5,162 nt of DNA from Sulfurimonas sp. (GCA_012963655.1 DTVI01000005.1:1-5162); one strand, 5' to 3'. Numbered from the stretch's first letter, positions 1 through 5,162 are shown. The notes: generated by a model from the sequence alone, not told the origin. Numbers and translations are program-made.

Positions 1-544
1 ATATATGAAAGAAAGAAATGATGTTTCTATTAATTTAAAAATGGCAAATACAGAAGATATTGTAAGTATGGTGGAAGAAGGAGAAATTGACTTAGGTCTT
101 ATTGAAGGAAATACAAGTTCATCTCGTGTAAAACAAGAAATAATCTCCCCTGACGAGCTTATTGTAGTAAGTTCAAACAAAAATCTTACACATGAACATT
201 ATATAGATACTCTCATCCATAAAAAATGGATATTAAGAGAAAAAGGCTCGGGAACGCGTTCTGTTTTTTTAGATCAAATTAAACCTATAGATAAAGAACT
301 AAATATTGTTCTTGCACTTGAACACACAGAAGCTATTAAAAACTTTTTAATTCTAGATGACAGTTATATTTCTTGTCTTCCTCGCATTTCAATTGCAAAT
401 GAGTTAAAAGAAAAAAAACTTTTTCATATACCTATTAAAAATCATACATTTTCCAGAGACTTTTCCCTCGTTTATAACAAAAAACGAAGCCCCACCTTGC
501 TTATGGAAGATTTCAAAAAGTATATTTTTAACTTTATGTCTTAA
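1..544 (+). CDS. LysR-type transcriptional regulator, C-terminal effector-binding domain (5'-truncated by window edge)
   Basis: This is the effector-binding half of a LysR-type regulator. About 180 residues are present, against roughly 290-300 for the family, and there is no helix-turn-helix, so the N-terminal part lies off the left edge. The ATG at 5 is probably an internal Met, because the frame is open to the edge. Counting from that Met, the LysR-fold landmarks come in order: the EEGEIDLGLIEG segment (24-35), DELIVVSS at the domain crossover (50-57), the REKGSGTR loop (78-85) that normally contacts the ligand, and a C-terminal segment with FSLVYNKKR (153-161). The REKGSGTR loop is typical of the CysL/YeiE/CbbR-like branch, whose members respond to small anions or metabolites; the ligand here cannot be told. 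The stop codon lies 3 bp from the end of the convergent ferredoxin-like gene, with no terminator between. Its target gene is not visible. Family assignment is firm; the subgroup is tentative. Confidence 0.85.
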   Translation, partial: YMKERNDVSINLKMANTEDIVSMVEEGEIDLGLIEGNTSSSRVKQEIISPDELIVVSSNKNLTHEHYIDTLIHKKWILREKGSGTRSVFLDQIKPIDKELNIVLALEHTEAIKNFLILDDSYISCLPRISIANELKEKKLFHIPIKNHTFSRDFSLVYNKKRSPTLLMEDFKKYIFNFMS

Positions 545-547
545 TCC

Positions 548-784
548 TTATAAAAGACCTTGCTTTACTTGGGACAATATCACGGCTAAGGTTAAGCCAT
601 CATTTTCTGTTCCACCTTCATTACAGGCTTCACATTTATCCCCTACACATTGTATATCTGAATTCATCCAGTCAGTTACGTTCTTAATTCCATGCTCTTT
701 TAAAAACTCCACGGCCTCGCCTACATTGATACTATTACATGAACATAAGATCTTATCTTTAACGAAAAGATGTGAATATGGCAT
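548..784 (-). CDS. small BFD-like (2Fe-2S)-binding protein
   Basis: This 78-aa protein has the cysteine layout of the BFD/NifU-central-domain [2Fe-2S] fold: C14-x-C16, then C51-x2-C54 after 34 residues (bacterioferritin-associated ferredoxin and NifU have close to 32). Between the pairs lies a helical stretch, VGEAVEFLKEHGIKNVTDW (21-39), as expected for this helix-turn-helix-like fold. C46, five residues before the second pair, is an additional cysteine. There is no signal peptide, so the protein is cytoplasmic. The ATG at 784 is supported by AAAGG six bases upstream. The gene is divergent from tyrA across a shared palindromic promoter region and convergent with the LysR gene. A role in electron transfer or iron/iron-sulfur handling follows from the family. 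No bacterioferritin or dedicated partner is in the window, so the name Bfd itself is not justified. Confidence 0.75.
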   Translation of the reverse strand: MPYSHLFVKDKILCSCNSINVGEAVEFLKEHGIKNVTDWMNSDIQCVGDKCEACNEGGTENDGLTLAVILSQVKQGLL

Positions 785-790
785 TGTTAA

Positions 791-795
791 CCTTT
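791..795 (-). promoter_or_regulatory. ribosome binding site of the ferredoxin-like gene
   Basis: On the minus strand AAAGG lies six bases (TTAACA) upstream of the ATG at 784. It supports that start over any internal codon and shows that the 78-aa frame is translated. It also argues against the chance TATAAT at 796-801, because a start site used from there would exclude this Shine-Dalgarno sequence from the transcript. Confidence 0.55.
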
Positions 796-864
796 ATTAT
801 ATTTTACTCATACACATGACAAATATCTTTATCTTGCCTATGAAATATCCTATTTTTTATTCGA

Positions 865-873
865 ATTATAGCA
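865..873 (-). promoter_or_regulatory. extended -10 promoter for the ferredoxin-like gene
   Basis: Read on the minus strand this is TGCTATAAT, a perfect TGn-TATAAT extended -10 box. Transcription would start near 858 and leave a leader of about 74 nt before the ATG at 784. No good -35 hexamer is visible at the usual distance, which fits the sigma-70 promoters of Campylobacterota, where the -35 is poorly conserved. Placement is from sequence only. Confidence 0.5.
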
Positions 874-877
874 AAGT

Positions 878-886
878 TGGTATAAT
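878..886 (+). promoter_or_regulatory. tyrA: extended -10 promoter for tyrA
   Basis: TGGTATAAT is a perfect extended -10 box. Transcription would start near 893 and give a very short leader of about 13 nt before the tyrA ATG at 906, with only a weak purine stretch (AAAAAGA, 893-899) as a ribosome binding site. There is no clear -35; the corresponding DNA is occupied by the mirror promoter on the other strand, so the two probably compete for RNA polymerase (inference). Confidence 0.5.
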
Positions 887-905
887 TCGAATAAAAAGAT
901 GCAAT

Positions 906-1736
906 ATGACTGTAGGAATAATTGGTTTAGGCTTAATGGGTGGCTCGTTTGCAATAGCAATAAAAAAGCTTTCAATGATAAAAAGCATCATTGGCTTTGA
1001 CCAGAATAAAAAACATGAGAAAGAAGCACTAAGCCTCAATTTAGTAGATAAAATTGTCTCTTTTTCAGATATTAAAAATGCTGATATTATTATCTTAGCC
1101 ATACCTGTTGATGGAATAATAGCTTGTTTAAAAAACTTACAAGATGTATCTAAAACAACAACTATAATTGACCTAGGCTCTACCAAAGAAAAAATTGTTT
1201 CTTCTATTCCCCCTAGTCTACGTTTAAATGTTGTTGCCTCTCATCCTATGACAGGGACAGAAAAGTTTGGCCCTTCTGCTGCCTTTGATGACTTATATAA
1301 AGAAAAAGTAGTAGTCTTATGTGACTTAGAAAGTTCGGGAGATCATCAACAAGAGATAGCTGTACGTATGTTTTCAGGTATACATATGAAACTTGTTTAT
1401 ATGAAGGCGCATGAACATGATTTACATGTTGCCTTTATCTCTCATATGCCCCATCTTATTTCATATTCCCTTGCCAATGCTGTTTTACAACATGAAGAAC
1501 ATGAAAATATCTTAAACCTTGCGGCAGGTGGATTTAGGTCAATGAGTCGTTTAGCTAAGTCTTCACCAAATATGTGGGGAGATATTTTTAGACAAAACAA
1601 GACCCATTTACTGGACTCATTATCGTATTTTGAAAAAGAGTTAGCCCTTATGAAGAAAATGGTTCAAGATGAAAAGTGGGATGACTTAGATAACAAGATG
1701 AAAGATGCCAATTCTTTACATGATATTTTAAAATAG
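906..1736 (+). CDS. tyrA: prephenate dehydrogenase
   Basis: This enzyme oxidatively decarboxylates prephenate to 4-hydroxyphenylpyruvate in tyrosine biosynthesis, in the cytoplasm. The 276-aa protein is monofunctional: no chorismate mutase domain and no clear ACT domain. The N-terminal Rossmann domain has GLGLMGG (7-13), and D32 after the second strand suggests NAD rather than NADP. Catalytic-domain landmarks match the Aquifex-type enzyme: S92 in DLGSTK, H113 in SHPMTGTE (the likely catalytic His), H180 and H183 in HMPHLIS, and R215 with W224 in RLAKSSPNMW (prephenate binding). The frame is open upstream to 726, but the ATG at 906 is chosen because MTVGIIGLG is the canonical TyrA start and the upstream residues overlap the divergent gene and the promoter region. 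The 3' end overlaps the convergent 96-aa gene by 9 bp. An arogenate-using variant cannot be excluded. Confidence 0.93.
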   Translation: MTVGIIGLGLMGGSFAIAIKKLSMIKSIIGFDQNKKHEKEALSLNLVDKIVSFSDIKNADIIILAIPVDGIIACLKNLQDVSKTTTIIDLGSTKEKIVSSIPPSLRLNVVASHPMTGTEKFGPSAAFDDLYKEKVVVLCDLESSGDHQQEIAVRMFSGIHMKLVYMKAHEHDLHVAFISHMPHLISYSLANAVLQHEEHENILNLAAGGFRSMSRLAKSSPNMWGDIFRQNKTHLLDSLSYFEKELALMKKMVQDEKWDDLDNKMKDANSLHDILK

Positions 1737-2018
1737 CTCTTGTTCTGTATATACTATATTTGCTTTGACCTGTCCATTTAAGGTTCTAAAGCTACTTAAA
1801 GATGAACTTAAATCTGTATCTGTAAAAGACATCGCAACATTTACGGAGGAAAGTGTAGACCTATAAGATTGGGCTTCTTTTAAACTTGAATTACCCACCT
1901 TAGCAAACCCATCAACGGCTTCATTCGAATTATCCACAGTGGATGCCTGTGCATCGGGTCTACCTACCTGTACAGCGGATGAATAAGGTGATTTAAATAT
2001 ATAGCGAGTAACTTCCAT
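1728..2018 (-). CDS. small protein of unknown function (96 aa)
   Basis: I do not recognise a function. The 96-aa product is Ser/Ala/Val-rich, with no signal peptide, transmembrane segment or cysteine. It starts MEVTRYIFKSPYSSAVQVG, has a Ser-rich middle (about 43-77, including DLSSSLSSF), and ends with GQVKANIVYTEQELF, which could form a strand and a short helix. Translation is well supported: AAGGAGG lies five bases before the ATG at 2018, the best Shine-Dalgarno sequence in the window. It is the only substantial frame on either strand between tyrA and batD. Its last 9 bp overlap the tyrA 3' end. It could be co-transcribed from the bat operon across 66 bp, since no terminator is seen there, or use its own promoter near 2043-2051. 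A functional link to either neighbour is unproven. Confidence 0.7.
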   Translation of the reverse strand: MEVTRYIFKSPYSSAVQVGRPDAQASTVDNSNEAVDGFAKVGNSSLKEAQSYRSTLSSVNVAMSFTDTDLSSSLSSFRTLNGQVKANIVYTEQELF

Positions 2019-2023
2019 AAAGT

Positions 2024-2030
2024 CCTCCTT
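2024..2030 (-). promoter_or_regulatory. strong ribosome binding site of the 96-aa gene
   Basis: On the minus strand AAGGAGG stands five bases (ACTTT) before the ATG at 2018. This near-consensus Shine-Dalgarno sequence fixes the start codon and is the main evidence that the 96-aa frame is a real gene. Confidence 0.75.
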
Positions 2031-2042
2031 ACTACTAAGACT

Positions 2043-2051
2043 ATGATAACA
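2043..2051 (-). promoter_or_regulatory. possible extended -10 promoter of the 96-aa gene
   Basis: On the minus strand the sequence reads TGTTATCAT, a TGn extension plus a hexamer one base off TATAAT. It would start transcription near 2036, about 18 nt before the ATG at 2018 and just outside the Shine-Dalgarno sequence. The position is sensible, but such matches are common in AT-rich DNA. Read-through from batD is the alternative. Confidence 0.35.
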
Positions 2052-2084
2052 AAACCTTATAAAATATCTACTTTCATTTTGGAA

Positions 2085-3530
2085 TTAACTTAATTTTTTT
2101 ACTATCTCTTTTAACACTTTTTTATCTATCTTATGTCCTTTTCCCTCATATAAGTTTTCACTTAAGTTTTTAACTAAGCCTTCTATTTGAGGGTCTTTAT
2201 CCATATTACTCATAAGTAATTGTAAGACTTCTTTTGACTCTTTAGCCACAATCTTTGACTTTGATCCTTCTGATTGAAACAATCTTTTCCAAGGGATTAA
2301 AGATACAAGTACCCCTAAAACAAATCCTGCAAGAAGTAAAAAACCTGCTTGAATATAGTTTAAGATCGGGATAGGTTTATTAATGTCTTCAATCTTAGCC
2401 TTAGAAATCTTTAAAGGTACATCAGTAAGAACTTCTTCATTATTAACCTTAACTTCTATTTCCTTCGTTGAAATAGTTTTGATGGTATCTGTCTTAGTAT
2501 CCATATATTTTAAAGTAAAGGCTGGAATAACAAAATCTTTTTGTGCTACTAAGGCTGACTTTTGAGTAAAAGAACCAAAGTATTTTCCTGCTTGAATATA
2601 GTCTTGTGTAGTGGGGTCTTCATTAAAGGCTTGTGCCCCTTGAAGATGAATGGAAAAGTTCTCAATGTCTTCTATATTCCCACGACCTTTAACACTAATA
2701 GTAAGATTTACCGCCTCGCCTGCATTAATCTGATTTTTATCCACATGGGCTTGTATTTCCAAATTTCCTACAAGGATTATACCTTCAGGAAGGGGCTTAA
2801 CATTAATCTCAAGTTCATTTGAAAAAACTGTTCGTGTCTTGGCTCTTGACACCGCATAACCCCAATAGTCTTTTTTCTGTGATTTAACTTGTAAATCCCA
2901 TCGTAAAGGGCCTAAAAGTAATTTTCCACTTTGCTGTGCGCTTAATGCATATATATTTATACGTTTAGAATATCCATCTTTAACAAAGTGTCGTCCCTTT
3001 TCTTCACCCTTAATCCAAATATTTTTACTCTCAGGAAGAGATATTCCTTCTCCTAATGTTCTGATATTTTGACGTTGAGAAAAATCAACTGACATCTCAA
3101 AAGGCTCACCTACATAAACAAAATCTTTAGATGCTTCAAGATGCACTCGAAAAGGATCATTTTTACTAATGTTCAGCTTAGACACTTTTACATTAATAGG
3201 CTTACTCATCTCTTCAACACCATTAATACTCACGCTAAAGGCATCTATAATACAAGATTTTTGTGGCATAAAGGAATATATCAAAGAAAGTTCTTGTACT
3301 CGTCTTCCATTGGCATATAGGTCTTTTCTTTCTTGCCTTTTTTCTTCAATATCATATCCACATATTTGATCAAAGGGAGGGATTTTAACCTTCCCCTTAC
3401 CTGTAATTTTTATGCTTAAAGAAACACTTTCACCCCGTGAAACACTTTGTTTATCTACACTAACATTTAGCCCCGCAAAGGCTGATGCACTCAGGCATAA
3501 AAGTAAAATTATCTTACCAAGGTTTTTCAT
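2085..3530 (-). CDS. batD: BatD-family membrane-anchored periplasmic protein
   Basis: BatD belongs to the Bat (Bacteroides aerotolerance) set found with BatA/BatB VWA proteins and MoxR ATPases; its biochemical role is not settled. With the start at 3530 the protein has 481 aa. It has a signal peptide, MKNLGKIILLLCLSASAFA (cut after residue 19), then a long beta-rich ectodomain (about 20-385) with repeated segments resembling Ig-like modules, including GEPFEMSVDF and GEAVNLTISVKGRGN, as in BatD. One membrane helix follows (about 389-414), ending in PWKR, then a basic cytoplasmic tail of about 65 residues. C57 and C93 could form a disulfide. The frame also has an ATG at 3545, but the one at 3530 gives a cleaner signal peptide and has AGAGGA five bases upstream. 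The start overlaps the end of batBC by 17 bp, so the two are probably translationally coupled. No terminator is visible after the stop. Confidence 0.85.
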   Translation of the reverse strand: MKNLGKIILLLCLSASAFAGLNVSVDKQSVSRGESVSLSIKITGKGKVKIPPFDQICGYDIEEKRQERKDLYANGRRVQELSLIYSFMPQKSCIIDAFSVSINGVEEMSKPINVKVSKLNISKNDPFRVHLEASKDFVYVGEPFEMSVDFSQRQNIRTLGEGISLPESKNIWIKGEEKGRHFVKDGYSKRINIYALSAQQSGKLLLGPLRWDLQVKSQKKDYWGYAVSRAKTRTVFSNELEINVKPLPEGIILVGNLEIQAHVDKNQINAGEAVNLTISVKGRGNIEDIENFSIHLQGAQAFNEDPTTQDYIQAGKYFGSFTQKSALVAQKDFVIPAFTLKYMDTKTDTIKTISTKEIEVKVNNEEVLTDVPLKISKAKIEDINKPIPILNYIQAGFLLLAGFVLGVLVSLIPWKRLFQSEGSKSKIVAKESKEVLQLLMSNMDKDPQIEGLVKNLSENLYEGKGHKIDKKVLKEIVKKLS

Positions 3531-5162
3531 TACTGTCCTCTTCATGTTCTATATCTTGCATCTTATACAAATGGCCCTTTTGGGACTTTTTAATAAGATT
3601 AATCCATTTCTTTGCTTCAAGTTCACTCATCTTTTTATTATTAAAAGTTTGATTAGGCTCTTCGGCTTTTTGTATTTCAGTCTTTTCTAAAGGAGTTTCA
3701 TTTTTTTCAGACTTCTGCTTGTTTTCTTTTTTATCTGAATTGTTTTCTTTAGCTTGTTTATCTTTTGCAGAGGTATCTTTCTTGTCTTTTTTAGAAGCTT
3801 CTTCCTTTTTGTCTTTATCTTCTTTTTTTTCAGATTTTTGCTTCTCTTTTTTATCTTTAGACTTTTCTTTATCTTTATTTTCTTTGTCTTTTTTGTTTTC
3901 AGACTTTTCTTTGTCTTGCTGATCTTTACCTGAGTCTTTCTTATCCTTAGACTCTTGGTTCTGTTTATCCTTGTCTTCTTTATCTTTGTTTTTATCTTTC
4001 TTCTCTTCTTCTTGCTTCTTCTTTTCTTCTAAAAACTTTTTCACTGCCTCATAATTCTCACGAGTTTGTTTATCTTCCTTAATTTCTAATGCCTCTTCAT
4101 ATGTTTTCAAAGCTTCTGCATATGCTTTTAACTTAACTTGAGTGTTTGCACTATTATATAAGCTCCGAGCTTGTAAGTCTTTATCTTCAGTTTTTACGCT
4201 CTTATACACCTTTAAGGCACGTTCATAGTTTTCTTGTTTGTACATGGTGTTTGCAAGGTTATATGTGGCTTCAGCTGAATCAATAGCAAAGTCTTCATAG
4301 GTACTTTGCGCGCTTTTATACTCTTGTTTTACATAAGCTTCTTTTGCCTCGTCTAACTTTTTAAAGTCCAGTATTCCTGCTCTGATATCTTGCTGACCTA
4401 AGACTAAAGCCCCTAATACAACAAGGTGCTTTGCCCATTTTAAAGGCACTGAGGCAAAGGCTAATAATAAAAAGAACAAAGCTAAGGCCAAAGGGTAATA
4501 AAACAATTGCGTGTATTGAGGTATTGTTTCTTTTTTAAGCGTTGATTTTTCAGTAATATCTTCTATCTCTTTTAACATAGTCATAATATCTTCTTCGCCT
4601 AAGACAGATTCTATATATACCCCACCCGTTTCTAAGGAAAGCTCTTTTATATTTTCATTTAGCTTAGAAATCAAGATATTTCCATTATGTTTAACAAAAC
4701 CACCACTTTCTTGGCGTACAGGGCTTCCTTTACTTGTACCTACTGCAATGATAAAAATTCTTAAACCATTTTCTTTAGCAAGTTCTATTTCTTGTGAGAA
4801 GTCATCTTTATCGCCGCCATCAGTAAAAATCAAAAGGTTCTTTGTATCCGCGTGAGAAAGCATAGAAATAGCAGAATTTAGCATAGAATCTAGGTGGGTT
4901 CCTTTTTCCGTAATGTTTTTTGTGTTCACCTTTGAGAGTAAGAAGGCCACCGAAGAATGATCAAAACTCAAGGGAGAGACAATATAATCATGTTTAGCAA
5001 AGGCTAGCACACCTATGCGGTTATGAGGAGCAGCCTTAATAAGCTCAATCGCCTTTTGTTTACTAAAGCTCAAACGATTAGGGTACCTGTCTTCTGCCTT
5101 CATAGAATCAGAAATATCTATCCCAATCAAAATATCAGCAGACTTAGCTTCAACAATAATTT
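3514..5162 (-). CDS. BatB-BatC fusion: VWA domain, membrane hairpin, TPRs and Lys-rich tail (5'-truncated by window edge)
   Basis: The frame is open through the right edge. The codon at 5130 is TTG inside the first VWA strand, so it is not the start; the usual N-terminal membrane segments of BatB (roughly 80 residues) are missing. Numbering from that codon as residue 1, the VWA domain spans about 1-185 with an intact MIDAS metal site: DISDS (5-9), T78 and D104 in FTDGGD. The BatB C-terminal membrane helix is about 209-229. After K231 and K234 comes a second short hydrophobic stretch (235-245), then a TPR region (about 256-360) whose best units are 285-312 and 318-350. A Lys/Glu/Asp-rich low-complexity tract follows (366-478). 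A more ordinary tail (501-538) starts MSELEAKKWINLIKK and ends NEKPW. Separate BatB and BatC proteins are thus joined in one chain. By family topology the VWA, and by inference the TPRs, face the periplasm. It heads the visible operon and overlaps batD by 17 bp. Confidence 0.88.
   Translation of the reverse strand, partial: IIVEAKSADILIGIDISDSMKAEDRYPNRLSFSKQKAIELIKAAPHNRIGVLAFAKHDYIVSPLSFDHSSVAFLLSKVNTKNITEKGTHLDSMLNSAISMLSHADTKNLLIFTDGGDKDDFSQEIELAKENGLRIFIIAVGTSKGSPVRQESGGFVKHNGNILISKLNENIKELSLETGGVYIESVLGEEDIMTMLKEIEDITEKSTLKKETIPQYTQLFYYPLALALFFLLLAFASVPLKWAKHLVVLGALVLGQQDIRAGILDFKKLDEAKEAYVKQEYKSAQSTYEDFAIDSAEATYNLANTMYKQENYERALKVYKSVKTEDKDLQARSLYNSANTQVKLKAYAEALKTYEEALEIKEDKQTRENYEAVKKFLEEKKKQEEEKKDKNKDKEDKDKQNQESKDKKDSGKDQQDKEKSENKKDKENKDKEKSKDKKEKQKSEKKEDKDKKEEASKKDKKDTSAKDKQAKENNSDKKENKQKSEKNETPLEKTEIQKAEEPNQTFNNKKMSELEAKKWINLIKKSQKGHLYKMQDIEHEEDSNEKPW
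3536..3541 (-). promoter_or_regulatory. batD: ribosome binding site deciding the batD start
   Basis: On the minus strand AGAGGA precedes the ATG at 3530 by five bases and lies inside the last codons of batBC. The alternative ATG at 3545 has only a weak purine stretch upstream. This chooses the shorter batD start and points to coupling of batD translation to ribosomes finishing batBC. Confidence 0.6.
3697..4035 (-). repeat. low-complexity purine-rich tract encoding the Lys/Asp/Glu tail of BatBC
   Basis: About 340 bp of the coding strand consist almost entirely of AAA, AAG, GAA, GAT and GAC-type codons, giving irregular KDK, KEK and SEKK repeats (residues 366-478 of the fusion). The DNA is a long polypurine run on the minus strand and includes an A8 tract (3823-3830). 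No exact tandem unit of constant length is evident, so it reads as compositional drift rather than a regular minisatellite. The encoded segment is probably disordered and highly charged. Confidence 0.8.

Larger units (their letters stand above)
854..897. repeat. 44-bp near-perfect palindrome carrying two mirrored promoters
   Basis: Positions 854-870 and 881-897 are exact inverted copies over 17 bp. The inner ten bases continue the symmetry except for a G/G pair (871/880) and the central A/G pair (875/876), so 20 of 22 pairs match. Each arm contains TATAAT followed by TCGAATAAAAA. It is not a terminator: on both strands the T run precedes the stem and the A run follows it. It fills the middle of the divergent intergenic region and ends 8 bases before the tyrA start codon. 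A shared control region for both genes is the likely role (inference). Confidence 0.85.

Noticed and set aside
796..801. TATAAT on the minus strand as the -10 box of the ferredoxin-like gene
   Set aside because: Transcription would start around 789, downstream of the AAAGG ribosome binding site and only a few bases from the ATG; the extended -10 at 865-873 fits better.
854..897. Palindrome as a rho-independent terminator
   Set aside because: On both strands the T run comes before the stem and the A run after it, and the stem is very GC-poor; it also lies upstream of both genes rather than after one.
726..905. N-terminal extension of tyrA by 60 codons
   Set aside because: The extension overlaps the divergent ferredoxin-like gene and both promoters, has no Rossmann-like sequence, and the ATG at 906 gives the canonical TyrA N-terminus.
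866..1186. 106-codon frame antisense to tyrA
   Set aside because: It lies opposite the conserved TyrA N-terminus, has no ribosome binding site that I can see and no recognisable domain.
1923..1933. Third copy of ATTCGAATTAT inside the 96-aa gene
   Set aside because: It is a single 11-base match to the left palindrome arm, within coding sequence and not next to a promoter; chance is likely in AT-rich DNA.
2383..3690. Several + strand frames of 60-92 codons opposite batD and the end of batBC
   Set aside because: All are antisense shadows of well-supported coding sequence, without domains or convincing ribosome binding sites.
3719..3922. 67-codon Phe/Ser/Leu-rich frame on the + strand
   Set aside because: It is the complement of the Lys/Asp/Glu-rich tract of BatBC; its odd composition is a mirror of that repeat.
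5128..5130. TTG as the start codon of the VWA protein
   Set aside because: It lies within the first VWA beta-strand (…ADILIGIDISDS) and the frame stays open to the window edge, so the real start is beyond 5162.

Overview
This is an AT-rich, gene-dense stretch of bacterial chromosome. The gene set, the overlapping genes, and TGnTATAAT promoters with no recognisable -35 box suggest a member of the Campylobacterota (Sulfurimonas/Sulfurovum/Arcobacter-like). That placement is an inference from protein style and promoter style; no marker gene in the window proves it.

Layout. Left edge, + strand: the C-terminal co-inducer-binding domain of a LysR-type regulator, cut by the window edge (1-544). Three bases later, convergent on the - strand: a 78-aa BFD-type [2Fe-2S] ferredoxin-like protein (548-784). 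A 121-bp divergent intergenic region (785-905) separates it from tyrA, prephenate dehydrogenase (906-1736, + strand). The 3' end of tyrA overlaps by 9 bp the 3' end of a 96-aa protein of unknown function (1728-2018, - strand), which has a perfect Shine-Dalgarno sequence. The right-hand half is part of a Bat (aerotolerance-type) operon read leftward. A fused BatB-BatC protein (von Willebrand A domain, membrane hairpin, TPRs, very Lys-rich tail) runs in from the right edge (3514-5162). It overlaps batD (2085-3530), a membrane-anchored periplasmic protein.

Functional picture. The Bat genes probably encode an envelope complex in which the VWA domain of BatB, the TPRs of BatC and the beta-rich BatD ectodomain meet on the periplasmic side. 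The rest of the operon (MoxR ATPase, DUF58 protein, BatA) would be expected beyond position 5162. tyrA supplies tyrosine biosynthesis. The ferredoxin-like protein may handle electrons or iron-sulfur clusters, but its partner is not visible.

The most unusual signal is in 785-905. A 44-bp near-perfect palindrome (854-897) places two identical extended -10 promoters back to back, one firing toward the ferredoxin gene and one toward tyrA. Each is followed by the same ATTCGAAT palindrome at the predicted start region. I see no RNA gene, mobile element, CRISPR array or rho-independent terminator in the window.
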